64,000 nt of DNA. Origin: Conchocele bisecta. Its lineage: Eukaryota; Mollusca; Bivalvia; Lucinida; Thyasiridae. The stretch lies in the NCBI GenBank assembly GCA_029237695.1, contig JAQRGA010000173.1, positions 55,715 to 119,714 on the forward strand, written 5' to 3'. The translations under genes were made by a program, and so were the position numbers. Under the pieces are notes generated by a model that was not told the origin of the DNA, did no database searches, and saw nothing but the letters and a program-made list of their open reading frames with translations. Below, piece after piece: positions 53,196 through 63,926 of this stretch (its first letter is position 1; each line of letters begins with the position of its first letter).

Positions 53196-53260
53196 CAGGG
53201 TGGCCCAAAAAACCTGGACACTTTTTGTAACCCATATATCTTTTGACATACTGTTTGAAT
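53196..53260 (+). mobile_element. mariner-like terminal inverted repeat (one end)
   Basis: TA then CAGGGTGGCCCAAAAAACCT followed by GGACACTTTTTGTAACCC. A CAGGGTGGCCCAAAA start after TA is typical of mariner-family ends. No matching right end or transposase is visible. Confidence 0.5.
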
Positions 53261-53477
53261 CTTAATAATTGTTGGAATACATATCGGTGATTGTCTGCGA
53301 TATCTGACTGATACATATTCAAGGCTCCAGATAAGGAATTAGTAATTGAGTATTGTCACTCCGTCATATCTGAAGCAATTGGGTATTTCAGTATTTTAAT
53401 TGGGTAAAATAAAATCACACAACTGTTTACACATCAACAGACAGCAATTATTGAATAGTTTGCTTCAAAATGAAAAC
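53261..53477. other. Unassigned
   Basis: Nothing recognised. Confidence 0.3.
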
Positions 53478-53545
53478 ACGTCTTGGCATTTCATTAGAAT
53501 TGTCTCCTTGGAGACAATTCTAATGAAATACCAAGATATTTTTTC
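53478..53545. repeat. Hairpin, family B type
   Basis: CTTGGCATTTCATTAGAATT then GTCTCCTTGGAGAC and the inverse. GGAAAATAAGAAATG follows. Confidence 0.85.
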
Positions 53546-53769
53546 GTGGAAAATAAGAAATGATATGCTATATTTGTGGTTTGTTTATTGCTTTCCTTAG
53601 CATGATTAAGGTACCACACATTTGTTATTGCTTTTTGATACTCGCTAATTCTGTTTTCAATTGGGTTTTTGGCAATTTTAATTGGGTATTTACGCAAATA
53701 CGCAGCTTATCTGGAGCGCTGCATATTGTTTACTGCTTGTATTTCGACGTCATTATCACTATGATTTCA
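53546..53769. other. Unassigned
   Basis: Nothing recognised. Confidence 0.3.
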
Positions 53770-54280
53770 CTACTGTCTGTTACACGTTTTGCTGCCGACG
53801 ATCTTTTGGCCATTAAACACATTAAATCTTAAAACAATTTAAATATAAGTACTTTTTCATCAATAATAAAAAAGTCACGCTCCCCAAAAAAAATATTGAT
53901 TTTATTGCGATTGATTTTCATATGGGAATTTAACATGGGGGCTAAAAATAGATTTTTTAAAAATATATTTTGTATTTGTGGAACGATTTTCAAAACTTAA
54001 CTTTTGTTACATCATTTTCAAGCTATCTCGCCAGGTCTCGGAGTCAATTTCCAAAATTTTTCGTTTTTTGATCCTTCATGATTTTGGAAATTGACTCCCC
54101 AGGAAAATCTTTTTTTCGCAATAAAATCAATATTTGATGGAAATTCGTCAAATAATTTTTTTTTGGGGAAGGTGACTTTTTTGTTATTGATGAAAAAGTA
54201 CTTTCTTTTAAATATGTTTTAGATTTCATGTGTTTAATGGCCAAAAGTTCGTCGGCAGCAAAACGTGGAACAGACAGTAG
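53770..54280. mobile_element. Palindromic DNA element, family K (complete)
   Basis: CTACTGTCTGTTACACGTTT at the left and AAACGTGGAACAGACAGTAG at the right are near-perfect inverses. The arms continue through GCTGCCGACGATCTTTTGGC and CATTAAACACATTAAATC to the middle (GGAGTCAATTTCC/GGAAATTGACTCC). No transposase. Partial copies at 9210 and 36966. Confidence 0.88.
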
Positions 54281-54740
54281 GTCATACCCTGGACTTTTCT
54301 CTTGCCGAGAACGTTGTGAAATAGTTGAAAAGCGTTATCCATTATTTTCATTGACAGAGTGAAATAAATTATATACTGTAGAGATAAAATGCATAAATAA
54401 AATGTTAATTACGTGCACATTGCCATTACATTAATAGCAAATATTACACAGATAATTTGCTAAAGTCAACATCAACAGCAAACATCCGACACGAGTAAAA
54501 CTGGGGAATTGAATGTTCAAAAGGATACTGGTGTCAGCAATATGCATTTTTATCAAGTTTGAGGCAAACTTGTTGCATATCGCGCCTATTGGTAAATGTA
54601 TGAATTTATTTGTATTGTATTACTCGATGACGTATTTAATGTTGTAAATTAATTTTGCAGCAAATAAAAATGGTTTTGTAAAACCCCCCATTTTCATTTT
54701 TTCAGCAGTTTGACAGCGTTACAAAGTTACATACAGCGAA
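54281..54740. other. Unassigned
   Basis: Nothing recognised. Confidence 0.35.
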
Positions 54741-54903
54741 CGCCGACCTCTACATAAACTCAAATAATTATTGCTAGCTCTAAATAATTACTTGTATCAT
54801 AATAATTTAGAGCTAGCTCCAACTGATTTAGAGGGCTCTTCAAGCTAGCTGCAAATATTTAGAGATAGCAGTAATTATTGAAGTTTATGTAGAATTTGCG
54901 TTC
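54741..54903. repeat. Palindromic MITE
   Basis: CTACATAAACTCAAATAATT at the left faces GTAATTATTGAAGTTTATGT then AGAA at the right. GAGCTAGCTC-like words lie inside. Confidence 0.75.
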
Positions 54904-55034
54904 CATAAAAGCAGGATCGTGCGCCTGTACGGTTGATAATTCTCTCCTCGTACAGACGGACGCACCGTGCTCTATGTATTACTTGCTTACAACAGAACAT
55001 ATAAATATATAAACATATAAATGGCGTAGTACAT
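54904..55034. repeat. Possible family O fragment
   Basis: TAATTCTCTCCTCGTACAGA resembles family O (GATTATCTCCTCG). Otherwise unassigned. Confidence 0.3.
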
Positions 55035-55278
55035 ACATGTGGCTGTGAATGGAGAAATATGGCGTATGGGCTTTCCATCCAGTGTAGTTCTTGATCAAAT
55101 AGCACACTCCCGTTGTCTGATGAAGATCTGTATAGCTTGTTAGAAGCATGGAGTATGTTTCATGGATTGAATGGCGAACAGTGCAGATCCTGATCAGACT
55201 GTGCGGATGCACAGGCTGATCCGGATCTACACTGGTCACATACCCCGTAAGCCCCATTTCTCCAGTACCAGCCAGAAA
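55035..55278. repeat. MITE, family H (complete)
   Basis: ATGTGGCTGTGAATGGAGAA to GTAAGCCCCATTTCTCCAGT. The interior AACAGTGCAGATCCTGATCA is followed by GACTGTGCGGATGCACAGGC. Confidence 0.88.
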
Positions 55279-55694
55279 TCAGACAATAAGCACCGCCGTC
55301 GAAGAATAAAAAAACCAAATAAATCACTAAGGTTCCCGGATATGAAATCAATAATGAATATCCTGTATACGACCTTTGATATATAGCCGCAATATATACG
55401 TTTGATGGTACCGCTTTTTTGTTGGTGTTTGTTTGGCGACTGTTACGTTGGAAATGTAGCCATCTAGCTGCTGATCTGTGTTTTGAAGGGGCATATCAGG
55501 ATTTTCTGAAAGAATACAAAAAAAAAACAACGTATTTTCATCATGTAAAGTGGTTTAATTGAAGATATATGACGATACTAGGACCGCTCGATTGTTTCAA
55601 TTTGCACCGATATCTGTACATGTATACGTATGAGATTAACCCGATATGTATGTACCAAGTTTGAATTTATGACTGCAGAGGTAACTTAAATTGA
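55279..55694. other. Unassigned
   Basis: Nothing recognised. Confidence 0.35.
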
Positions 55695-55760
55695 ACATAT
55701 TAACTTGGTACACGGGTTTAATACCCAGATCACCCGTGTACCATGTTAATATTTTCAATT
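55695..55760. repeat. Hairpin
   Basis: TTAACTTGGTACACGGGT faces ACCCGTGTACCATGTTAA around TTAATACCCAGATC. Confidence 0.8.
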
Positions 55761-56111
55761 CATGAAAGAAGGGAAGAAAATGTCAAGAAAATGCCACTTT
55801 CCTGTTTCATGACGTCACGCCACGCGGTGTCATTGACGTCATCGCATGATGTAAACTGATCAAAATTATATTTTTAAAGAGATGAGATGTGGTATTTAAC
55901 AAAACGGGTACAATTTATAAATATTTGAAAAAATTAAATTTTGCCAAAATCGGATGCGATTTCAGGGCCTTACCGCACCTTCCTCTTTAAATCCCCAGTT
56001 TTCACAATAAAATCAATATATAGCCGTAAAATTAGGGCAGGTTTTATGAAACAGACAGTAGACTGGCTCCAAATGTATAGCAGTGAAACCGTCGCTCCAA
56101 ACACCATATGT
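55761..56111. other. Unassigned
   Basis: Nothing recognised. The CACGCGGTG/TGACGTCA-rich stretch near 55810-55850 is notable only by eye. Confidence 0.35.
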
Positions 56112-56366
56112 GAGACACGCCATGTTATTTTGTATCTTCGGACATCTGCATAATCTCATTAACTACGTTTACAAAATTTACAATATTTTTATAAATAAAG
56201 TCAAAAGTTACTACCATTTTCCACCTATTTGCAGGGAGCTGTAAATGTGAACAAATCCGCCCAAAAATCTCAACATTGGCTTCTAAATTAATAATGACAA
56301 CTTTGCTCCAGAGTATTTTTGTACTTTCGGACTTAGTACGAAGTTTTATTTAGTGAAACGGGCCCA
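56112..56366. repeat. Family F left half, then family D end
   Basis: GAGACACGCCATGTTATTTT to about 56225 is family F. TTAGTGAAACGGGCCC at 56350-56366 is a family D right end. Sequence between is unassigned. Confidence 0.65.
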
Positions 56367-56387
56367 AAGAAGGTTCGACCAGCTACA

Positions 56388-56462
56388 GGTCGTAAGCCCA
56401 AATTGATGTTACCCATGTAGTATAATAATACTACATGTACATCAATTTTGGGCTTACAAAAA
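56388..56462. repeat. Hairpin
   Basis: GTAAGCCCAAATTGATGTTA at the left faces TACATCAATTTTGGGCTTAC. The centre is CATGTAGTATAATAATACTA. Confidence 0.85.
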
Positions 56463-57222
56463 TACATATTATGTATAGTTATGTACATGTAGTCACACTC
56501 ACAGATCAGTGGTTTAAACCCGACGAAAAGGTTCATCAGCAAATTTACTGCACAGATATGCAAAGACAAAACATTTCTACAATGGAAATCACAGATCAAC
56601 AATAGCTACCCCAGGCGCAAATGCAATGCGACCCATTATAACAACAATTACAGCGTGTATAATGCCATAGAAACATACTTTGGTTCTCAAATATCGCCGC
56701 GTCACAGAAAGCCCTGCGAGTCGAGCTTTTTATCATATGTATCGCCATGTAGACATAAAACCGTACTGTAACCTCACCACATGATCAATACAAAACACTA
56801 CGAGGCAAAGTATGTTATATTCAATCATGCCTGACGAAAAGCTGGTGATTTTTCAAGTCAAAAGAGGTGATAGTAGATTTACAGAACATAAATACATCTG
56901 AACACTTGAACAAAATCAGAATGTAACTTCTCAAACAACAAAACATATATTTAAAAAATCCGCCCTCCCACGTGACATTCCGCAAACCCCGTGTCTGAAA
57001 ACCAAAGTACTTATTTGTCTGGCCTAAGACTGTCTATTAGATTATATTGAATCCTGGTCCACAGACAATAATATCACCATGATGGAACAGTAATTTACAA
57101 AAAGTGTCAGACGCTAATAAAAGGTTCTAATGACATTAGCAACACATTCAAATCCCGATCAATTGACACAGCTAAACTGTCGTATTCACGATATGATCGT
57201 TGATCACAAAAATTCCACCACT
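56463..57222. other. Unassigned
   Basis: Nothing recognised in about 760 bp. Confidence 0.4.
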
Positions 57223-57288
57223 AGCGACTAGCGTCGGTCCAGATCAGACTGCGCGGATGCGCAGGCTGATCTGGGGCGACGCTGGTCG
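57223..57288. repeat. GC-rich family H-like hairpin
   Basis: GCGACTAGCGTCGGTCCAGA at the left, GATCTGGGGCGACGCTGGTC then GC at the right. The core ATCAGACTGCGCGGATGCGC then AGGCTGAT is the family H interior. Confidence 0.7.
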
Positions 57289-57456
57289 CACATATCGTTC
57301 GGTCCGTTTATCTCAGACACGTGACCAAAACTTATTATCGTAACTTAATATACTCGTCATAGCACGACCCGGCTACTTTGTCTACTTTGGTGATTGCAAA
57401 CATTGCAGTGGCAGACATCGAACCATGCTTGTGCAGTGTAAATATGACACGTTATT
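57289..57456. other. Unassigned
   Basis: Nothing recognised. Confidence 0.3.
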
Positions 57457-57590
57457 GAGACGCGCCATGTGATTTTGTACCTTCAGACATCTGCGTAATT
57501 TCATGAAATACGTTTACAAAATTTACTATATATTCCGAAAGTGGCGTCAAAAGTTGACAAGAAATTCAGAGTCCATGCCGGATGTTGGCA
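57457..57590. repeat. MITE, family F (left half)
   Basis: GAGACGCGCCATGTGATTTT to GGCGTCAAAAGTTGACAAG. Confidence 0.8.
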
Positions 57591-57686
57591 AGTCTATCGC
57601 ATTGTCTGCGACTGGGAATTGAGAAATGGGGTTCGTGATATTGTTAGTAATGTAGCAAACAAGTAAATCTGCAAAATCTCATATAC
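57591..57686. repeat. Family H left-arm fragment
   Basis: GTCTGCGACTGGGAATTGAG then AAATGGGGTTCGTGATATTG. Confidence 0.5.
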
Positions 57687-57923
57687 GAGACACGCCATGT
57701 GATTTTGTACCTTCGGACATCTGCGTGAAATACGTTTACAAAATTTACAATATTTACCGTAAATGGCGTCAAAAGTTGACAAAGGTTTCAGAGTACATGC
57801 GGCATTATGTCAATTTTTTGTCAACATTTAACTTTATTTATGAAAAATGTGGTAAATTGTGTAAACGTAATTAATGATGAGTTACGCAGATGTCCGAAGG
57901 TACAAACAGACACGGCGTGTCTC
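57687..57923. repeat. MITE, family F (complete)
   Basis: GAGACACGCCATGTGATTTT to ACAGACACGGCGTGTCTC. The arms are inverted over nearly the whole length. Confidence 0.9.
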
Positions 57924-58248
57924 TATTGTGTTACATGTACCGTGTCTGGAGAAAATTCACGCTAAGCGACCGGTACTAGAAATTCGTGTTTCCTGTATCG
58001 GGATGCATGGGTTGCCACTGATTGTTTTAACCGCAATATTAAAGCATACGAGAAAAGCTTATTCAGTTCGATACCAGACGCGCGTCTATGTCAATATGTT
58101 TCACAAATATGTTTCACATAAAACATGTCCATATACACTCGTGTGTCATCGAGCACTAACCACATGACTTTGTGTAGTACCATGCTTGTGTCAGACTCGT
58201 GCTTTAAAACATTTCTGTCACCTCACCTTTTGCTAAACGTTTTACAGT
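57924..58248. other. Unassigned
   Basis: A 97-codon plus-strand ORF (57874-58167) overlaps the family F end and shows no features of a protein. Confidence 0.35.
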
Positions 58249-58400
58249 AAATGCTCAATAAATGTAAATCCAACAGTTGTTTTCAAAATATTGTACAGTA
58301 AACAAAACATATTGGACTGCTGTGGGAAATGTTGGACCGTAACAGGACAGACTGTCCAATATGTTTTGTTTACTGTACAATATTTTGAAAATACTGTCCA
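58249..58400. repeat. Palindromic element next to family D
   Basis: TTTTCAAAATATTGTACAGT then AAACAAAACATATTGGAC faces the exact inverse ending at 58397. GCTCAATAAATGTAAATCCA at 58252-58271 is a family D scrap. Confidence 0.8.
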
Positions 58401-58632
58401 GGGAGCCGTTTCACTAAACTTCGTACGATAAAATGTTCGTAAGTGCAAATTCAGGATCGTCTGGAAATTTAAATTGATGGATTTAAATTTATTGAGCAAT
58501 AAGCAGCATATGCTCAATATATATAACTCCAATGATTGTTACAAAGAACACATTGTTAATGTGAAATTTACAGACTATCATAATGTTGCACTTGCGAACA
58601 TTTTAGTCGTACAAAGTTTAGTGAAACGGCCC
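58401..58632. repeat. Palindromic MITE, family D
   Basis: GGGAGCCGTTTCACTAAACT to GTTTAGTGAAACGGCCC. Confidence 0.9.
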
Positions 58633-58728
58633 GAGGTGACATCGGTTTAATATATATAATCTAGCCAGGAATACTAGGTAGTTAGTTCACGTATGTGGAT
58701 GTCATGACAGGAATACGCCGTGCCACCT

Positions 58729-58930
58729 GGGGGCCGTTTCAATAAACTTCGTACGAGTAAAATGTTCGTAAGGGCAAAAATTATAATTAGTCTGTAAAAT
58801 TCACTTTAACAATGTTTTCTTGTAAACAAGTGTTGGATTTACATTTTATTTGAGCATTGGCTGAATATGCAGCCTGTATGTCAATAAATGTAAATTCATC
58901 AATTAAAATTTCAAGACGATCCTAAATATT
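58729..58930. repeat. Palindromic MITE, family D (right end lost)
   Basis: GGGGGCCGTTTCAATAAACT to AAGACGATCCTAAATATT, where similarity stops. Confidence 0.85.
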
Positions 58931-58954
58931 GGACAAGTATTCGCAATATACTGG

Positions 58955-59095
58955 ACACTCTCGGACACGAGCAAATCATTTACAAATGCATCCGAGCATC
59001 GAGAAATCATTTACACTTGTATCGAGCAACTCAAATCATTTACGTGTATCCGAGCAAATCATTTACACGTGTATCGACGCAGCAAATCGGTCCCT
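58955..59095. repeat. Degenerate minisatellite
   Basis: CGAGCAAATCATTTACA with CGTGTATCGAGCA-type spacers, four or five copies, about 25-36 bp apart. Confidence 0.8.
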
Positions 59096-59279
59096 GTACA
59101 ATACGTGATTTTGCTCTTTAGAGCCGCTTGAACGTACACGTCCCTAAAAATGTAAATACAAGGGTATGGGGGTTTCCGAACGTTTCCGACACACTTATCG
59201 ACGGACATAACCTATGACGTATGTTACAGTAATTTTTCCTAAATCCTAGTACAGTATACCAGGTATACAGTATAAAATT
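59096..59279. other. Unassigned
   Basis: Nothing recognised. Confidence 0.3.
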
Positions 59280-59355
59280 CTAGTCTGATACTGCCATTTC
59301 TAGTCTGATACCATCGTTACTAGTCTGATACCGCCATTTCCAGTCCGATACCATG
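59280..59355. repeat. Tandem array, about 23 bp, 3-4 copies
   Basis: CTAGTCTGATACCGCCATTT then C or CATCGTTA variants. Confidence 0.85.
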
Positions 59356-59561
59356 TCTCGCGCGCGTATTAAACCAGTTCCTTTGGGCATGCGCATTGCG
59401 TATGGTTACTTTATCGGCTGCGTAAATTTTGACAGATGCCGGGAATGTTAATGTGTAGGCTCTGTGTGTGTATTTCATCATTCAATCATGGATAATGATT
59501 ACCACAACTGCCGGATGATTGATATTGAAATTGATATCTAAGTAATCTAAGTAATAAAGAC
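59356..59561. other. Unassigned
   Basis: Nothing recognised. Confidence 0.3.
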
Positions 59562-59672
59562 GTTAATACGAGTCTTGTTTGATATCGGCCTAGGTCCCTT
59601 CGGTCTCAGGCTGATACCAAGTAAAGTTACCTCGGGCCGATACCTAGGCCGATATCAAACAAGCCTCGTATT
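59562..59672. repeat. Palindromic MITE
   Basis: GTTAATACGAGTCTTGTTTG then ATATCGGCCTAGGT faces CCTAGGCCGATATCAAACAA then GCCTCGTATTAAC. Confidence 0.85.
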
Positions 59673-59883
59673 AACCTCTAAATATATAGCGCACCAAACA
59701 CGTCATTTCTTACATTCAAATGCTCTTTATTTTTTTATTACATTGTCGGTAACCGAAAATGAGAGCATTACGAAAACTGTAAAATAAGGACAACAAGTTG
59801 CGCATGTGCTGTGCTATATTGGTGATTAGTGTATTTGAACTGACCTCGGTCACTTCCTTCCGCATTTTATATACAACGCAGAA
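59673..59883. other. Unassigned
   Basis: AAATAAGGACAACAAGTTGC near 59782 may be a damaged family E end. Confidence 0.3.
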
Positions 59884-60215
59884 TGGCTTATTTTAATGTC
59901 GTCCATAATTTCACGTCTTCACGAGTTGCATTTGGTGGTGCAAGGAGTTCGGCACATACTGATGTCGTTTTTGCGAAGAATCGATTTCCGTGTCGGTAGA
60001 CACGGATATTAATTCGTCGCAAAAAGGAAATAAGGTTGGGCCAAAGTACCGATACCACCAACTGCAGCTTAACAAGATGCGTTTGATGCGCCACATTTCA
60101 TAACAATCCGTTACATAATAAGGACAACATAAACTAATACGTACTTTGAATCGGAGGGCTTCTGGAAGTGTGAGTACTTGTTGTTGTTGTTGTAACCACG
60201 TGATCATACACCTTG
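59884..60215. repeat. MITE, family E (left end lost)
   Basis: GAATCGATTTCCGTGTCGGT with its mirror in the middle. The right end TTGTTGTTGTTGTAACCACG then TGATCATACACCTTG is intact. Confidence 0.85.
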
Positions 60216-60310
60216 CATACAGTATTTAAATCTATTAGAGGTATTATGTAAATCTGCAAAACACTAATTTTTGTATGTTTTTCTGGGATGCTATGTCAGT
60301 GTGATCAGTC
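60216..60310. other. Unassigned
   Basis: Nothing recognised. Confidence 0.3.
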
Positions 60311-60602
60311 AATAAATAGAGAATAGTAGGTTAGTGCCGTGAATGGGAAAAAATATCTGGCAAGGCTCAGGAAACGGGATGGGCGAGGCTCTGCCGAGCC
60401 CATCCCGTTTCCGTGCCGCGCCAGATATTGTTCCCATTCACGGCACTAACCTAATATTCTATTTATCCCGTCAACATTACAAATAGCTTTAACATGCAAA
60501 AAAATAACCCCAGCCGCATCTCCAAATTGTATTGACAGGATATCAAAAATGTTTCACGGCACCGTGTTTCACGGCACATACGCACTGTGTTGACGGGATA
60601 AT
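60311..60602. repeat. MITE, family G (best copy)
   Basis: AATAAATAGAGAATAGTAGG, then a near-perfect foldback around GCGAGGCTCTGCCGAGCCCA, then the tail ending GTGTTGACGGGATAATTA. Confidence 0.9.
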
Positions 60603-60843
60603 TATTATAATTACGCCACATCACACACGATTTGTCCCCGTGTTATTACGGTAAAAGCCATTGTCCGGTATAGGCTGACACAACGTAGTATAGGGTGGAA
60701 TACATCACTTACAGCGCGGGTGTCCGCATGCACAGATTAGCTCCCAGTGCTCTAAACAATGCACGTAGGAGCTTATCGGACTGCGCGTGCGCTGTACATG
60801 TATGCAAAGGCTGATCTGAGACAACGTTTTTAATAAACGTCGT
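60603..60843. other. Unassigned; possible 5' flank of the next exon
   Basis: GC-richer than most of the window. No promoter element recognised. Confidence 0.3.
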
Positions 60844-60939
60844 ATGGACTCTGTTGTCAGCCTGGAACCTGTCTCACCTGCCATGTTCTTGGAGGCAGAT
60901 GCAATAGTTCTGTATCTCTATATCGTACTTTCCACGTTG
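60844..60939 (+). CDS. Candidate first coding exon of a membrane protein
   Basis: ATG at 60844 opens 32 codons, MDSVVSLEPVSPAMFLEADA then IVLYLYIVLSTL, followed at once by a consensus donor, TTG|GTAAGT, at 60940. An acidic, unglycosylated short N-terminus followed by the start of a hydrophobic helix is the usual layout of a first exon of a class A receptor that is cut within TM1. The exon leaves phase 0. I did not find a continuing exon in the last 3 kb, so the rest of the gene may lie outside. Chance coincidence of an ATG frame and a donor cannot be excluded. Confidence 0.38.
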
Positions 60940-61204
60940 GTAAGTCGATTTTCCAGAATAATGTACATTATACGCACTTGTGGATTACGAATTTCAAACA
61001 TAAAGTTAATAACATCCAAGGAATTGTGTTTTAAATTCCAGAACACTGAACAGATTCAATTTGCAAATAGTATCCTGAGTTGTTCACACTACACACGCCA
61101 CTGACAGAACTGGTTTCAAACTTGAAATAATAAGCACGCGCTCATGTCAACCTACACAGTGGCCGGGCATCATGTTTGTACATGTACCTGTAAACACTCA
61201 CTCA
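60940..61204. other. Possible intron sequence
   Basis: The frame stays open past the donor to 61104, but the sequence after 60940 no longer looks membrane-protein-like. Confidence 0.3.
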
Positions 61205-61576
61205 ATGCCATGGCGAATATACCTGTTGACATATGCACATGCCATGGCTAATATACCTGTTGACATATGCACATGCCATGGCTAATATACCTGTTGACAT
61301 ATGCACATGCCATGGCGAATATACCTGTTGACATATGCACATGCCATGGCTAATATACCTGTTGACATATGTACATGCCATGGCTAATATACCTGTTGAC
61401 ATATGTACATGCCATGGCTAATACACCTGTTAACATATGTACATGACATGGCTAATATACCTGTTGACATATGTACATGCCATTGCGAATATACCTGTTG
61501 ACATATGTTGACATATGTACATGCCATGGCTAATATACGTGTTGACATATGTACATGCCATGGCTAATATAGCTGT
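61205..61576. repeat. Minisatellite, 34-bp unit, about 11 copies
   Basis: The unit is ATGCCATGGCTAATATACCT then GTTGACATATGCAC. One internal partial duplication lies at about 61500-61515. The ORF across it is an artefact. Confidence 0.95.
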
Positions 61577-61633
61577 TGGGACATACACATGGTACTAAGA
61601 ATACAAAGACATGTCAGTTGTGTCATGTTTTAA

Positions 61634-61722
61634 GTCGGTTATAGAACTCAGACTGTATTATGTTAACGCGCCTCAGGTTGCCCAATAGTTAACATAACTG
61701 ACAGTCCGCGTTCTATAACCCT
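61634..61722. repeat. Palindromic element
   Basis: CGGTTATAGAACTCAGACTG then TATTATGTTAAC faces GTTAACATAACTGACAGTCC then GCGTTCTATAACC. Confidence 0.8.
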
Positions 61723-61845
61723 TACCTATATCATCATGTATTGTTACCTCATGTTGTCAAAATGCTAAACCCTGAGTGAAATAGAAGATTAGTTTATATC
61801 ATTATCAGTGATTATGGCATAGGGGCTATAAAAGTGTTCAGTTGC

Positions 61846-62223
61846 ATGCCTGATATGGGGGTTATATAATATGTGGTCAGTCTAGCTACTGATACGCGAT
61901 TGTGAATGAAGAATTGTGGTATTTCTGACCAGTCTGCCATTCTGTGAATCCGATTTGAGAAATTGGGTTTTCGGAATGTGTGTCCAGTCTAGCTACTGAT
62001 CTGGGACTGTCACTGATAACATGGGGGCTATGGGTATCTGTGTCGATTCTAGCTCCTGATCTGTGACTGTGACTGGAAAAATGGGACTTATGGAATTGAT
62101 GGCTAAGTTAGCTGCGGATCTGTGACTGTGACTGGAGAGCTATGGTTATGTAACGTGTTTACTTCCTGATATGTGATTGGAGAAATGGGAAATTAATATG
62201 GAATGTGTTCTAGTTATACATCA
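61846..62223. repeat. Tandem series of family H left-arm units
   Basis: CTGTGACTGGAAAAATGGGA, GACCAGTCTGCC and TCTAGCTCCTGATCTGTGAC recur five or six times at 60-75 bp spacing. The series continues after the family D insertion (62415-62551) and after the family F element (62750-62850). Confidence 0.75.
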
Positions 62224-62414
62224 GGGGCCCGTTTCACTAAACTTCGTACGACCTTATGTTCGTAAGTGCAAATTTAGGATCATCTGGACATTTCCATTCA
62301 TGGATTTACATTTATGAGCAGCCTATGCTTAATAAATGTAAATACAATAATTGAAATTTCCTAATTTTGCACTTACTAACATTTTCGTCGTACGATGTTT
62401 AGTGAAACGGGCCC
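62224..62414. repeat. Palindromic MITE, family D, inside the H-unit series
   Basis: GGGGCCCGTTTCACTAAACT to GTTTAGTGAAACGGGCCC. The inner arms are shortened. Confidence 0.88.
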
Positions 62415-62551
62415 TGTGACTGCAAACGGGGATGTATAGTGAGTAAGGAATTTGTCGCCGGTTTTTTAGACATTTTGGGCCATTCTAGCTCCCGATATGT
62501 GACTGGAGAAATGGGATATATGACCTCTGTTGCCAGGCTATCTCCTGATTT
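62415..62551. repeat. Continuation of family H unit series
   Basis: TCTAGCTCCCGATATGTGAC then TGGAGAAATGGGATATATGA. Confidence 0.65.
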
Positions 62552-62749
62552 GAGGCACGCCATGGAATTGTGTACCTTCGGACATCTGCGTAATTTCATG
62601 AAATAAAATTACAAAAATTTTCATAAATTAAGCCAAAAGTTGTACTCTGAGGAAATTTGTCTGACGCCATTTACGGAGTAAATTTTGTACACGTATTGTA
62701 TGAAATTACGCAGATGTGCGAAGGTATAAAATCACATGGCGTGTCTCAT
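62552..62749. repeat. MITE, family F, inside the H-unit series
   Basis: GAGGCACGCCATGGAATTGT to AAATCACATGGCGTGTCTCA. Confidence 0.85.
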
Positions 62750-63039
62750 TGGTGACTGTGAATAAAGATGTGGGTGCTCTGATGTTTGAGGCAAGCTGTT
62801 CCTTTCCAATGTCTGTAACTGGAGAATTGGTGCAATCTCGGAGCATGCATATTTCGGAGATCGTTCTCCAAACTCGTATGCGGATGTCATTGGCTGAGTC
62901 TGCACACAGTTCATGCTCGACCAACCAAACTTCCTGTTTTCGTGCATGATAACGGAGAACGTACTCGTGCTATTTATAGACAACTTTCCTGGATTATGGA
63001 TGCGCTTGTCGCATTGGTCGGAAGGTCCCTTTTAACAAT
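62750..63039. other. Family H unit, then unassigned
   Basis: GTCTGTAACTGGAGAATTGG at about 62812 is one more unit. GGCTGAGTCTGCACACAGTT with CTCGACCAACCAAACTTCC resembles family A interior. Confidence 0.4.
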
Positions 63040-63195
63040 CGGGGCTTATGTGTGGCTGGGATTGGATAAATTGGGCTTATGGGCTTTGCGACCAGTGTGG
63101 GTTCTAATTAAATATCAAACTCCTCTAGCCCAGATGCACGGCCTGGTCTGGATCTAACTGGTCGTAAAACCCACCAACCCCTTTTCTCCAATAGC
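63040..63195. repeat. MITE, family H (short)
   Basis: GTGGCTGGGATTGGATAAAT, GCGACCAGTGTGGGTTCTAA and AACCCCTTTTCTCCAATAGC. Confidence 0.65.
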
Positions 63196-63418
63196 GCTCA
63201 TCTGCACATACGTCACCAATGTGTGTGTTTCCAATAGTAGGACAAACACATGCATCAGTAAACTTTCATAATGGTCAGTGTAAGTCCAGAACAATACAAA
63301 CTGCATTTAATGCAGGCTAAAGTGTGTAAGTCTGAATGTTTGTCCTACTCTGTCAGATTTAGGCATTCTATTTATAGCAGATTCCTTGCTAGGCAGATGA
63401 GCGCTATAAGAGCCACAT
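63196..63418. other. Unassigned
   Basis: Nothing recognised. Confidence 0.3.
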
Positions 63419-63594
63419 ATGTGCCTGGGACTGGTAAAATGTGGCTTAAGGGTTTTTGCGACCAGTGTAGATCCAGATCAGCCTGTGCATCGGCACAGTC
63501 ATACTTCTAGCAAGCGATATCGGTCATTATCAGGCTATCGGAGTGTGCTATTTGATCGCGAGCTACTGGTCACAAATGCCATAAGCCCCATTTA
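63419..63594. repeat. MITE, family H, right end replaced by family D
   Basis: ATGTGCCTGGGACTGGTAAA to GCCATAAGCCCCATTTA, where family D begins. Confidence 0.75.
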
Positions 63595-63820
63595 TCACTA
63601 AACTTCGTACAACTAAAATGTTCGTAAGTGCAAACTTATGTTAGTCTGTAAATTTCACATTAACAATGTTTTCTTGTAAACAAGTATTGGATTTACATTT
63701 ATTGAGCATATGCTATCTGCAGCCTATGCTCAATAAATGTAAATCCATGTATTGATATTTCTAGACGATCCTATATTTGCACTTACGGACATTTTAGTCG
63801 TACGAATTTCCTATGAAACT
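63595..63820. repeat. Palindromic MITE, family D (left tip lost)
   Basis: TCACTAAACTTCGTACAACT to CATTTTAGTCGTACGAATTT. The core is GCATATGCTATCTGCAGCCT. Confidence 0.88.
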
Positions 63821-63926
63821 TTCGTCATCTTTCAACGTCATTTACAGAAAATATCACATTTTCTGTAAATATATTTCATGAAAAATCGCACATGTTCTTA
63901 GATACAACATCGTATAGCGTAGTCGC
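63821..63926. repeat. MITE, family F (right half)
   Basis: TTCGTCATCTTTCAACGTCA to ACAACATCGTATAGCGTAGT, diverged. The last 74 bp of the window are unassigned. Confidence 0.55.
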
